DNA from: CAZMPJ01 sp964568455
Lineage (GTDB): Bacteria; Margulisbacteria; WOR-1; O2-12-FULL-45-9
Assembly: GCA_964568455.1 (NCBI GenBank)
Contig: CAZMPJ010000001.1
Coordinates: 434,001-498,000, forward strand
DNA: 64,000 nucleotides
Direction: 5' to 3'
Both the position numbers and the translations under genes were made by a program. Below, piece by piece: positions 8,616 through 16,819 of the stretch (positions within the stretch are counted from its first letter, which is position 1; each line of letters opens with the position of its first letter). Under the pieces are notes generated by a model. That model saw only the letters and a list, made by a program, of their open reading frames with translations, had not been told where the DNA came from and did not search any database.

Positions 8616-9340
8616 TAAAAATAAAAAACTTAAAAAAATATTTTGATAATAATAAAGTTTTAGACGGAATTGATATGGAGATCCCAGATGGAGCCACTTA
8701 TTCTATTATTGGTCCTTCTGGTTGTGGTAAAAGTACGCTGCTTAGACTATTAATCAGGTTAGCTGATCCTACTGCTGGCACAATTTTAATTAACAACCAA
8801 GACGTAAGCAGGCTTTCTGGAGAGCGTCTAATCGAGCTTAGAAAAAAAATTGGCATGATTTTCCAGACTTCCGCGCTTTTTGACTCATTAAATGTTTATG
8901 AAAACGTAGCTTTTGCCTTGCGCGAACACACTAATTATCCAGAAAGCAAGATAAGAGATATTGTAAAGAAAAAACTTACAATGGTAAATTTGGAAGGCAC
9001 AGAAAATTTAATGCCTTCTGAGCTTTCAGGCGGAATGCAGAGAAGGGTTTGTATTGCCAGAGCGCTGGCTTTTGACCCTAAAATAATCCTTTATGATGAA
9101 CCTACTACTGGACTTGACCCGATTACAGCTGTGACAATTGAAAATTTAATGATAAAATTAACCAAAGAATTAAAGGTTACCTCAATTGTGGTAACGCATG
9201 TATTGCAAACGGTTTATCGGACTTCTGATCGAATATTTTTGCTTGATAAGGGAAAATTTGTTGACGCTGGTTCACCCGAACAGACTCAAAAATCTAAGGA
9301 CCCAGTTATAAAGAAATTCATCACAGGAGGCTTAAAATGA
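8612..9340 (+). CDS. mlaF: MlaF-type ABC transporter ATPase
   Basis: 242 aa ABC ATPase. Walker A is GPSGCGKST at residues 34-42, the signature is LSGGMQRR and Walker B is ILYDEPTTGLDP, followed by the H-loop VVTHV. The family energises MlaE-MlaD lipid transport. It overlaps mlaE by 4 nt and mlaD by 4 nt. No STAS-domain mlaB or periplasmic mlaC is encoded in the cluster. Confidence 0.94.
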   Translation: MIKIKNLKKYFDNNKVLDGIDMEIPDGATYSIIGPSGCGKSTLLRLLIRLADPTAGTILINNQDVSRLSGERLIELRKKIGMIFQTSALFDSLNVYENVAFALREHTNYPESKIRDIVKKKLTMVNLEGTENLMPSELSGGMQRRVCIARALAFDPKIILYDEPTTGLDPITAVTIENLMIKLTKELKVTSIVVTHVLQTVYRTSDRIFLLDKGKFVDAGSPEQTQKSKDPVIKKFITGGLK

Positions 9341-10458
9341 AACTTTCCAATCCAGCCCGAATAGGTATATTTACCCTGGTTGCTATTTTTGCTTTGAGTA
9401 TTGTTATCGTCTGGAAAACTGAAATCTTTATGCTTAGCAAAGGCTATGAAATGATCGGTGCTTTTAATAGTGTTGAAGGTTTGACAGTTGGTTCAGAGGT
9501 AAGATATCGTGGTCTTCGGGTTGGCAAGGTTATGAAAATTGACCCGGGTCCATATCAAATTACGATTAATTCAACTGTTGATCGTAAAATAAAGATACCA
9601 GATGATTCAAGGTTGCGGGTTTCTTACGATGGTATTGTGGGTGAGAAATTTCTTGAAATTGTTCCAGGTACATCTGCTGATATTTATAAGTCCCCCGAAG
9701 TATTGCAGGGAGTTAAAACCTCAGGCATAGTGGATTTTGTCGATATCGGAGCGCAGAATTTGCAAGAAACAAAAGCTATATTGCAAAACATTAGAATGAT
9801 TGTAGAAAATCCTGAATTACAAAAGGCTTTTCTTAACACTGTTTTTACTGCGGATAAGGTTGCCACTGATCTTGAGTATTTAACTACAGAACTTCGCCAG
9901 ACTAATGCTGGGATTCGGGATATTGTGGCTGACCCACAATTTCAACAAAGCGTAAAAGGGACCATGAAGGAAACCGAAAGAACTCTTACTTCGGCTAATG
10001 ACTTCTTTGATGCAATCAACAAGATTAATATGCGTGCCTCAGCAGGCATTGATGTTGGTTCTCGCTCCAATACGGTAAAGGGCGATATTGATATTGTCCG
10101 CAATAATGAAAATTATTTCCGTCTTGGAATAGGAGAGGGACCTAGTAGGGCGCCTAGCTTACTAGATATGTTGTTTAGTTCAAAAATTAATTCCCGCTAT
10201 GGTTATCGTTTGGGGGTTATTAATAACCAAATTGGTGGTGGTCTAGCCCTTTATCCAAACCGATATCTAGTTTTACGCGGCGATCTTTATGATGTTAATA
10301 ATCCTAGGCCCAATTGGCCCAAATTGCGTTTTGGCTATGAACAACAAATCATGGAATATATGGATCTGACGCTAAAAGCAGACGATGTGCTTAATAGCGG
10401 GAATCGCAATGTTACTTTTGGTATTAGAGTTAAGGGACCCGGGGAGCAAATGTATTAA
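9337..10458 (+). CDS. mlaD: MCE-domain protein MlaD with beta-rich C-terminal extension
   Basis: 373 aa, about twice the E. coli MlaD length. An N-terminal membrane anchor (residues 7-27) is followed by the MCE domain (about 35-115; GLTVGSEVRYRGLRVGKV) and a helical stretch to about 235. From about 245 the sequence turns into alternating Gly/aromatic strands ending GIRVKGPGEQMY, like an outer-membrane barrel. Long barrel-fused MlaD proteins that bridge the envelope are known from diderm Firmicutes such as Veillonella. The barrel call here rests on strand pattern only. Confidence 0.85.
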   Translation: MKLSNPARIGIFTLVAIFALSIVIVWKTEIFMLSKGYEMIGAFNSVEGLTVGSEVRYRGLRVGKVMKIDPGPYQITINSTVDRKIKIPDDSRLRVSYDGIVGEKFLEIVPGTSADIYKSPEVLQGVKTSGIVDFVDIGAQNLQETKAILQNIRMIVENPELQKAFLNTVFTADKVATDLEYLTTELRQTNAGIRDIVADPQFQQSVKGTMKETERTLTSANDFFDAINKINMRASAGIDVGSRSNTVKGDIDIVRNNENYFRLGIGEGPSRAPSLLDMLFSSKINSRYGYRLGVINNQIGGGLALYPNRYLVLRGDLYDVNNPRPNWPKLRFGYEQQIMEYMDLTLKADDVLNSGNRNVTFGIRVKGPGEQMY

Positions 10459-10474
10459 TCGAAGGGGGTGAAGT

Positions 10475-10969
10475 ATGTTGAAAAAAGTCGTTTTATTGTT
10501 TTGTTTATTGATTATTGCTAGTTCTGCACAGGCATTAGTTGGGATTGGGGTTCTGGGTAGCAGTTATAATACTGCTGGAACCACGGTTTACGGCTATGGC
10601 ATAGATATTGAAATGCCAATCATCCCGCTTCCTTTGCTAAAAAGCAGGATTGAAGTAAGCTATGTTAACCAATCCACCTATACGCTTATGCCTATACTTT
10701 TAACTGGAACCTATGGTATTCCAATGACGCCAATTTATGTAGGGATTGGTGGCGGAGCAGTTATTTATAACCAATCTGGCGCAACTGTTCCTACTGCTAT
10801 TAACTATAATGCGTTTGTAGGCTATGAAAAACAGGTCTTTCCTATGTCTAGCTGGTTTATCCAAGCAGGGTATGAGGTCATGAAGATTGACTATACTATT
10901 GCTGGTGTTTCTTTTAGCCAAGACTTTAGCGGAGCTAGTATCAAAACCGGTCTGCATTTCGGTATCTGA
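10475..10969 (+). CDS. Small secreted beta-strand protein, probable outer-membrane protein
   Basis: 164 aa. A clear signal peptide at residues 1-20 (KKVV, a hydrophobic core, then SSAQA before the cleavage point) is followed by amphipathic Gly/Tyr-rich strands and a C-terminus ending TGLHFGI, as in small outer-membrane barrels. It lies 16 nt after mlaD with a GGGGGTG ribosome site, so it is probably co-expressed with the Mla transporter. No specific family was recognised; participation in lipid trafficking is inferred from position. Confidence 0.65.
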   Translation: MLKKVVLLFCLLIIASSAQALVGIGVLGSSYNTAGTTVYGYGIDIEMPIIPLPLLKSRIEVSYVNQSTYTLMPILLTGTYGIPMTPIYVGIGGGAVIYNQSGATVPTAINYNAFVGYEKQVFPMSSWFIQAGYEVMKIDYTIAGVSFSQDFSGASIKTGLHFGI

Positions 10970-10985
10970 CCCTTATATTTACAAG

Positions 10986-11022
10986 AAAAACCCATCAAGG
11001 CTAAGGCTTCGGTGGGTTTTTT
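10986..11022 (+). terminator. Rho-independent terminator of the Mla operon
   Basis: AAAACCCA and TGGGTTTT arms enclose an 18-nt loop and are followed by a T run. It lies 17 nt after the stop of the small secreted protein gene. Confidence 0.8.
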
Positions 11023-11100
11023 CATGCAAGAAGTAGGGCGTTTTATACGATATATACTATAGTAGTCATCTTAAAAAAGAAGGCGAGGTATAAAATACCC

Positions 11101-11895
11101 ATGGAAGGATCAGTTAGTTTAATTCCGGTTCAAGGAAGACCTAAAACGCATAAAGCCCCTCAGTGTAAAGCCGAAGACCGCCGCAGAGTGATTAAATTAT
11201 TAGGTGGAGTACCTTTTAATGTGTGTAATACAGTTCCAAGAGCAACCAAAAGAATAGACCAAAGTATTCTTGTTAGAGAAGAACTTCCTAAAATCAAAGC
11301 GAAAATAGAAAAAATAGAAGCAGAATTAGTATTTATCGGTAAATTACTCAAAAACAGGAACCTTTCTCGCAAAAGGCGTAAAGAAGTAAAAGAAAGAAAA
11401 AAATATCTTAAGGCCCAACTTAAAAATCTTCAGGAAAATCTTCAAGAAAAATTAAAGGCCCAATTTTATTATACAAAAGCTTACTATATGCTGGAAAGCA
11501 CTTATGAAAAAGCAAGAGAAAAGCTTAAGGAATTAAGAAGAAAAAATCCAGGGGTAGATGGTTATGGTGTTCATGAGTGGATGACGGGCATGTTGGGACC
11601 AGAATTTCTGGCAGCTTATTTTTATGCTCCAGATCATGTTATTGAACTGGTTGTTGAGCATGTTCCCCAAAACATTTTGGATAAACTGGAAACATTGGAA
11701 GTTGATGGTAGAAAGTTGAATTACAGAGAAAAGGTCCAATATTTGACTTATTTAGTTGTTAGATTCCTTGCTTTACTTAGAACAGAGAGCAAGTTTGATC
11801 CAAGAGCTCAGTGGAAAGGCACTACTAGTGTACGGGCAACAAAGTTGATGCCAGAGGCCTTGGGCAGCTTACTAGTTCAGCTATTAAGTACGTAA
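11101..11895 (+). pseudogene. Lytic transglycosylase-like gene, 5' part (frameshifted)
   Basis: 264 aa. After a basic N-terminus comes a long charged coiled coil (about residues 59-150), then the start of an SLT-type lysozyme fold with the catalytic Glu, E229, in ALLRTESKFDPRA. Beyond residue 247 the frame leaves the family pattern. The expected continuation (DARGLGQLTSSAIKYV) is encoded one frame back, starting at about 11841 and running into the next open frame. An indel in the CAAAG tract at 11840-11844 explains this. The product would cleave peptidoglycan. It is disrupted in this sequence, or the assembly has an error. Confidence 0.65.
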
Positions 11896-12320
11896 TGAAT
11901 AAGACTGGCTGGGACAAATGTGATGCTTTTAATCCAAAGGACAATATAAGATTTGCTTTTTACTATTGGGTTGAACAGGTTTTAGATGTGAATTTAGATA
12001 TAGCTTTAGAAGTTGGCGGTGGAATTCAGCATAGAACCTCTGATTTGGGCTACAAATATGGGCCAAGCAAGGTAAAGTCTTCTATTAGGAAGTCAAAAGG
12101 TAGCTTTTCAAAGGCAGTAAAAAGGCTCCATTTTGCTGATGAGAGGGTAGAGAACCTTGGAGATTACACCTTCTGGTTTGAGCAATTATACGGTTCTAAG
12201 ATAAGAAAAATGATTGCAAATAAGTATTATCCAGGAGTAATTTTAGAAGATTTTGCTGAAGCAACTGCTTCAAAGCTTGACCAATTAAACCGTTACTTAC
12301 TAGACATAATGCCTAAGTAG
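11895..12320 (+). pseudogene. Lytic transglycosylase-like gene, 3' part (frameshifted)
   Basis: 141 aa from the ATG at 11895, but homology-like sequence begins upstream in this frame at about 11841. GLGQLTSSAIKYV and FNPKDNIRFAFYYW match the GLMQLMPxTA and FDPxxNIxxGxxYL motifs of SLT domains, and the C-terminal half supplies the helices that close the fold. Read with the previous open frame it makes one protein of roughly 406 aa. The ATG overlaps the upstream stop by 1 nt, which could also give translational coupling, but splitting the domain at its core makes two separate proteins unlikely. Confidence 0.65.
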
Positions 12321-12325
12321 ACCTT

Positions 12326-12411
12326 AAATACCCCTTAAAAAACCCCTATAACCAGTGTCGCATAATATATCTTATGTCAAGTTGTGACTGGGTGATGAAT
12401 AGGGGGTATTT
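12326..12411. repeat. Inverted repeat symmetric about the dif-like site
   Basis: AAATACCCC (12326-12334) and GGGGTATTT (12403-12411) lie exactly 20 nt from each end of the dif-like site, so both elements share the same centre (12368.5). Confidence 0.5.
12355..12382 (+). other. dif: Probable dif site (XerC/XerD recombination site)
   Basis: A 28-bp sequence with the XerC-type arm GTGTCGCATAA, a 6-bp centre TATATC and the XerD-type arm TTATGTCAAGT. By direct comparison it matches E. coli dif at 22 of 28 positions (9 of 11 in each arm). It lies in a non-coding gap where the main gene orientation switches from rightward to leftward. Such sites resolve chromosome dimers at the replication terminus. 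Confidence 0.8.
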
Positions 12412-12446
12412 GGCTTTTTAATGCGGAAAATTCCGTCACCCTACTG

Positions 12447-12468
12447 TTATCCACAGTGGTTATACACG
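12447..12468 (+). other. Two tandem DnaA-box-like 9-mers
   Basis: TTATCCACA (12447-12455) is a perfect consensus DnaA box. TTATACACG (12460-12468), 4 nt further on the same strand, differs at the last base. They lie 65 nt right of the dif-like site. Confidence 0.5.
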
Positions 12469-12478
12469 GGTTTTATAA

Positions 12479-12586
12479 GCGTATCAGCGCATCTGAGTAT
12501 CAGTTGGAAGATCATCAGCATATCAGAAGATCAGATTTAATAAAACCTGTTATGCTGATTCTCTGATATTCTGCATACTGATACGC
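12479..12586. repeat. Long imperfect TATCAG-rich palindrome
   Basis: The outer arms GCGTATCAG (12479-12487) and CTGATACGC (12578-12586) are perfect complements, as are the inner arms ATCAGCATA (12514-12522) and TATGCTGAT (12551-12559). Degenerate (T)ATCAG units fill the arms. The region could fold into a long hairpin and resembles a MITE-like or repetitive palindromic element. Confidence 0.6.
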
Positions 12587-12772
12587 CGATATCCCGATAT
12601 ACTCATGCAAATAATCCAAAAAACATAAAATCCTGGAATTTTCAAAAAAGCGCCCTATTCTATACAAGTATAAAAAATCAGTCTTAAATGGGTGCGATTT
12701 AAGCCACGTTAGATTTGAAATACATATCTAGGGAGGCTAACTCTTGTGTTTTTGTCGACGAGAAAATAAACT

Positions 12773-12799
12773 GAAATTTCAATCGATTTTTGTCGAAAA
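12773..12799 (+). promoter_or_regulatory. Sigma-28-like promoter for the 12810 gene
   Basis: TGAAATTT, 14-nt spacer, CGAAAA (one mismatch to CGATAA), then 10 nt to the ATG at 12810. It is a member of the nine-copy motif family. Confidence 0.5.
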
Positions 12800-12809
12800 T
12801 GGTTTAGGA

Positions 12810-13568
12810 ATGAATAGAATTATAAATATTAATAGCTTAGACCCAAGAGTTGCATCTTTTAGACTACCTGCTTTTAAAAAAGTAGCTGATGCAGTAAAAA
12901 GAGCTAATGGTAAATGCATTATGCCAGTACATTTAGGAGATTCTCAAGAGATTTTATTTAAGGGTTCAAGAACGGCAAGGCAAAATCTGGATAGACTTGA
13001 GTACCACACGAATTATAGACCTTCCTCTGCTGAACACAATGCTTTTTTGGTTGAAACTTATGATTATTTAAGCACGAGTGCTTTACCTGTTTTCTTTATA
13101 ATAGATTTATTTATTCCTCCAGATAGTTTTTTTGATAGTTTTGGAAATTCAGCTATTGGCATTCCCTGTTGTAACGTTGGAACTCCAAAACCAAAGATGA
13201 ATTATGCATTAGGACACGCTTTTAGGTTTCATTGGCCAGCACTTCTGTACGTAATGAGCTTTTTAGGGATAAAAGAAATCGAATTTGTTGGAGAATTATT
13301 TGCCCACTTAGTTTCAGACACTTATTTTCCTGAAGAAACAATGAGTAAATCAGAATGGAAAGATACCTTACACCCAAAAACACGTCAGCATCTTTATCTA
13401 TGTGTTGACGCAGCTTTAATGGGTTTAGCGAGCGCTTTTCGAAGTAAAATCCAAACAAGCATAAAATACCCCTATACTTTTCCGGGATTAATAAATATAG
13501 ATCCAGGAAAAGAAAGAAGACTCGGTTTAGCAGAATATTTGGCTCTAAGAACTAGCTTAGATACCTAA
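12810..13568 (+). CDS. Protein of unknown function (orphan, sigma-28-like promoter)
   Basis: 252 aa from the ATG at 12810. This start is chosen because the promoter-like motif ends just before it and TTTAGGA precedes the ATG; the open frame extends upstream through the promoter. No family was recognised. It looks like a soluble alpha/beta protein with a hydrophobic stretch near residues 70-85 (ALPVFFIIDLF) and no signal peptide. Its 3' end overlaps the 3' end of purB by 12 nt tail to tail. Confidence 0.6.
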   Translation: MNRIININSLDPRVASFRLPAFKKVADAVKRANGKCIMPVHLGDSQEILFKGSRTARQNLDRLEYHTNYRPSSAEHNAFLVETYDYLSTSALPVFFIIDLFIPPDSFFDSFGNSAIGIPCCNVGTPKPKMNYALGHAFRFHWPALLYVMSFLGIKEIEFVGELFAHLVSDTYFPEETMSKSEWKDTLHPKTRQHLYLCVDAALMGLASAFRSKIQTSIKYPYTFPGLINIDPGKERRLGLAEYLALRTSLDT

Positions 13569-14849
13569 ACGCTTAAATATCACATAAGTATTACGTAAGT
13601 AATAATTAATATCAAAGGCTTGTTCAATCTCTTTTTTATCCAAATATTTAAGTGCTTGCTTGTCGCTCAAGATTAATTCTTTTAAATGCTTACCTGAAGC
13701 TCTGGCTTTCATAGCTGCAGCCTGGACAATTTGATAAGACTTTTCTCGAGTTAATCCTTTTTCAGTAAAAGCTAGCAATAAACGTTGAGAAAAAGTTAAA
13801 CCTTGTGATTTTTCAATGTTTTGCTTCATCTTTTCAGGAAATACGACTAGATTATCAATAATATAACTCATTTTCTGCAGCATATAATCAACTAAAGTAG
13901 TACTGTCTGGAATACAAACACGCTCAGTGGATGAATGGCTGATATCTCGTTCATGCCACAGCGCTACGTTTTCAAATGCTACTAAAGCATTAGCTCTAAT
14001 AATCCTGGCTAAACCGCAAATACGCTCACAAGTAATAGGATTTTTCTTATGTGGCATGGCAGACGAGCCTTTTTGACCTTTCTTAAAAGGTTCTTCCACT
14101 TCACCAATCTCGGTTTTTTGTAGTCCACGGACTTCTAAAGCAATCTTTTCCAGCGTTGCAGCAACAATCGCTAAAGTAGCGGCAAATTCAGCATGGCGAT
14201 CGCGTTGAATAACTTGATTTGATATTGGAGCTGGAACTAAATTTAGCTTTTTGCAGGTTAAAGTTTCAACTCGAGGATCAAGATTAGAATAAGTGCCAAC
14301 CGCACCAGAAATCTGGCCAACATTTATGGTAGCCCTGGCTTGAATCATACGTTCTTTGTTGCGTTCCATCTCTGTCATCCACAAAGCAAATTTGAGACCC
14401 AAGGTCATTGGTTCTGCGTGCACACCATGACTGCGGCCCATCATGATAATTTCTTTATACTTTTTAGCCATACGCTTTAATATTTTAATAAAATCTTCAA
14501 TATCTTTAATAATAATGTTAGCTGCATCGCGCATTACTAAGGAAAGCGAGGTATCAACCACATCAGAAGAAGTTAATCCCATATGAATATAGCGGCTATC
14601 TTGACCAACATTTTCAGCTACAGCGGTTAAAAAGGCAATTACATCATGATCAACGGTTCTTTCAATCTCATTAATTCTGTTAAGAGAAAACTTAGCTTTG
14701 CTCTTTATCTTTTTTAAGGCAGAAGAAGGGATTTTTCCCAGTTTATTCCAAGCTTCACAAGCAGCCACTTCAACTTCCAACCAAGTGCTGAATTTGTGTT
14801 CTTCAGACCAGATTTGTTTCATTTTTGGCAAAGTATATCTATCTATCAT
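13557..14849 (-). CDS. purB: Adenylosuccinate lyase
   Basis: 430 aa of the fumarase/aspartase superfamily. The signature loop is GSSAMPHKKNP, and an HDVIAFL motif and TSSDVVDT lie in the N-terminal half. It acts twice in purine synthesis, splitting SAICAR and adenylosuccinate with release of fumarate. AAGGAG lies 7 nt before the ATG, 11 nt after the ispG stop, so purC-ispG-purB read as an operon. Confidence 0.95.
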   Translation of the reverse strand: MIDRYTLPKMKQIWSEEHKFSTWLEVEVAACEAWNKLGKIPSSALKKIKSKAKFSLNRINEIERTVDHDVIAFLTAVAENVGQDSRYIHMGLTSSDVVDTSLSLVMRDAANIIIKDIEDFIKILKRMAKKYKEIIMMGRSHGVHAEPMTLGLKFALWMTEMERNKERMIQARATINVGQISGAVGTYSNLDPRVETLTCKKLNLVPAPISNQVIQRDRHAEFAATLAIVAATLEKIALEVRGLQKTEIGEVEEPFKKGQKGSSAMPHKKNPITCERICGLARIIRANALVAFENVALWHERDISHSSTERVCIPDSTTLVDYMLQKMSYIIDNLVVFPEKMKQNIEKSQGLTFSQRLLLAFTEKGLTREKSYQIVQAAAMKARASGKHLKELILSDKQALKYLDKKEIEQAFDINYYLRNTYVIFKRLGI

Positions 14850-14860
14850 AACTTTTCTCC

Positions 14861-15928
14861 TTATTTAAGAGCCATGGATTCAATTTCATCAAGCAGAACT
14901 TCCACCATTTCAGCTTCTGTAACCTTGCGCACAACTTGCCCTTCCCTAAAAATCAAACCAACCCCCCTGCCGCCAGCCAACCCCACATCCGCGTCAGCTG
15001 CTTCACCTGGACCATTAACTTCACAGCCCATTATAGCAACATTTAAAGGTTGTTTAATATGCCGGGTTTTTTCTTCAATCTCACGGGCAACCTTAACCAC
15101 ATCAATATCAGTCCTGCCGCAAGTTGGACAGGAAATTATGGTTACTCCGTGAAAAGTAAGCTGCATGGATTTTAATATCTCATAACCAACTCTTACTTCC
15201 TCTAAAGGATCACCGGTTAACGAAACTCTTATGGTATCTCCAATACCCTGAGCAAGGATAGATCCAATGCCAGCGGCAGATCTAATTGAGCCAATACTAG
15301 GTATGCCGGCTTCCGTTATGCCCACATGCAACGGATAGCTGACTTTTTTAGCAATCATTTGATAAGCTTTAATGGTCATAGGCACATTAGTAGCTTTAAT
15401 GGAAATAATAATGTCATTAAAGTCAAGTTTTTCTAAAATTCGGATGTTATCCAAAGCACTTTTAACTAAGCCTTCGGCCGTAATATGCCCGTGGTATTTT
15501 TTGCGGATTTTGGGATCAAGCGAACCAGAGTTTACGCCTACTCGAATAGGAATTTTATGCGCTTTGGCTGCATCAACCACAGCTTTTATTTTTTCTAGGT
15601 CACCAATGTTACCTGGATTAATTCGAAGTTTATCCACTCCAGCTTCTGCCGCAATAATGGCATATTCATGATTAAAGTGAATATCAGCTACCAAGGGAAG
15701 GTTTACTTGTTTCTTAATTTCAGCTAAAGCTCGAGCTGATTCTCTGTCTGGCACTGCGCAACGAACAATCTGACAACCAGCGTATTCTAAAGCATTGATT
15801 TGTTTAACAGTTGCGTCAATATCAGAGGTCTTAGTTTTAGTCATAGACTGAACACTAATGGGGTTTCCGGCTCCTATTTTGATATTACCAACTTTAATTT
15901 CTTTGGTCTTATCGCGGGTGGTGATCAT
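14861..15928 (-). CDS. ispG: 4-hydroxy-3-methylbut-2-enyl diphosphate synthase (flavodoxin/ferredoxin)
   Basis: 355 aa GcpE protein. The N-terminal barrel begins VGNIKIGAGNPISVQSMT. The [4Fe-4S] ligands are visible in SCPTCGRTDIDV and CEVNGPGEA, as in typical bacterial IspG. It catalyses the penultimate step of the MEP isoprenoid pathway. The start overlaps the purC stop by 4 nt. ispE lies far away in the same window, so the pathway genes are dispersed. Confidence 0.95.
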   Translation of the reverse strand: MITTRDKTKEIKVGNIKIGAGNPISVQSMTKTKTSDIDATVKQINALEYAGCQIVRCAVPDRESARALAEIKKQVNLPLVADIHFNHEYAIIAAEAGVDKLRINPGNIGDLEKIKAVVDAAKAHKIPIRVGVNSGSLDPKIRKKYHGHITAEGLVKSALDNIRILEKLDFNDIIISIKATNVPMTIKAYQMIAKKVSYPLHVGITEAGIPSIGSIRSAAGIGSILAQGIGDTIRVSLTGDPLEEVRVGYEILKSMQLTFHGVTIISCPTCGRTDIDVVKVAREIEEKTRHIKQPLNVAIMGCEVNGPGEAADADVGLAGGRGVGLIFREGQVVRKVTEAEMVEVLLDEIESMALK

Positions 15929-16806
15929 GTAGTTAACTTTTTAAAAGCTTCCAGATATTTTTCACGGGTTTTTGTAACCACCTCATCTGATAATGGTGGT
16001 GCTGGGGGTTCTTTATCCCATTTAATTGAAATCAAATAATCTCTAACAAACTGCTTATCGTAACTAAGCTGGGCTCCGCCTGGCTTGTAAGTATCTTTAG
16101 GCCAGAACCTGGATGAATCCGGAGTCAACATCTCATCAATAACAATGATTTGGTTGTTAACCTTGCCAAATTCAAACTTAGTATCAGCAAGAATCACGCC
16201 TTTTTTATCCGCGTAATCAGCACAAGTTTTATAAATAGTCAGGCTTTTTTCTTTTAAGAAATCAGCCACTTCTTTACCTACAACTTCTATGGCTTGTGCC
16301 TGGGTAATATTTTCATCATGACCGCTTTCTGCCTTAGTCGAAGGAGTAAAAATAGGTTCAGGTAGCTTATCTGACTCTTTAAGTCCAGCCGGAAGTTTAA
16401 TTCCGCAAACTGTACCTGATTTTTGGTACTCTTTCCAGCCAGAACCAGATAAATAGCCTCGGACAACGCACTCGATTGGAATACTTTCAGTTTTTTTACC
16501 AATCATTGAGCGTTGATCTAGTTTATCCTTATATTTCTTAAGCTCTTCTGGATATTCAGCCACATTAGCAGTAACAACGTGGTTAGGTGCAATATCTTTA
16601 GTAAAGTTAAACCAGAACAAGGAAATTTGAGTTAAAATCTTGCCTTTGTCTGGAATACCATTTGGCATAACAGAATCAAAAGCAGAAATGCGATCAGAAG
16701 CAACTAAAAGAAGTTTATCGCCTAAATCAAAAACATTGCGAACCTTACCTTTGCGAAATAATTTTACACCTGGGATTTCAATATCTAGTAATGCTTTATT
16801 TTTCAT
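15925..16806 (-). CDS. purC: Phosphoribosylaminoimidazole-succinocarboxamide synthase
   Basis: 293 aa SAICAR synthetase with the KVRNVFDLGDKLLLVASDRISAFD N-terminal pattern (given here as KVRNVFDLG and SDRISAFD), the VVRGYLSGSGWKEY motif and LADTKFEFG. It joins aspartate to CAIR in purine synthesis. It heads the purC-ispG-purB operon. Its -10 box overlaps the stop codon of the upstream gene and sits 7 nt before the ATG. Confidence 0.95.
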   Translation of the reverse strand: MKNKALLDIEIPGVKLFRKGKVRNVFDLGDKLLLVASDRISAFDSVMPNGIPDKGKILTQISLFWFNFTKDIAPNHVVTANVAEYPEELKKYKDKLDQRSMIGKKTESIPIECVVRGYLSGSGWKEYQKSGTVCGIKLPAGLKESDKLPEPIFTPSTKAESGHDENITQAQAIEVVGKEVADFLKEKSLTIYKTCADYADKKGVILADTKFEFGKVNNQIIVIDEMLTPDSSRFWPKDTYKPGGAQLSYDKQFVRDYLISIKWDKEPPAPPLSDEVVTKTREKYLEAFKKLTT

Positions 16807-16813
16807 AAAGAGA

Positions 16814-16819
16814 ATTATA
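16814..16819 (-). promoter_or_regulatory. Extended -10 promoter of purC (near-leaderless)
   Basis: Minus-strand TGC-TATAAT, then 7 nt, then the purC ATG. The hexamer includes the TAA stop codon of the upstream gene (16815-17528). No clear -35 is visible. Confidence 0.65.

Larger units (their letters stand above)
12321..12809. other. 489-bp non-coding region with dif, DnaA-box-like sites and palindrome
   Basis: This is the only long gap in the window. It holds a dif-like site (12355-12382) centred in a short inverted repeat (12326-12411), two DnaA-box-like 9-mers (12447-12468), a long TATCAG-rich palindrome (12479-12586), a perfect 12-bp palindrome TATACAAGTATA (12661-12672), and a sigma-28-like promoter (12773-12799) for the next gene. 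No credible open frame or tRNA was seen. Confidence 0.7.

Noticed and set aside
11027..11053. Possible tenth sigma-28-like promoter before the transglycosylase gene
   Set aside because: CGATAT is present at 11048 but the -35 position reads CAAGAAG rather than TGAAATTT.
12479..12586. TATCAG units considered as a CRISPR array
   Set aside because: Units are short, degenerate and arranged as a palindrome, without equal spacers; no cas genes are in the window.
11033..12672. TAGGGCG-TTTT similarity between 11034 and the minus strand near 12655 as terminal repeats of an element
   Set aside because: Only about 11 nt match, with no further extension or target duplication.
12321..13568. Xer-dependent integrative element around the dif-like site
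   Set aside because: Only one dif copy was seen, no recombinase or phage genes lie nearby, and gene orientation fits a chromosomal terminus better.
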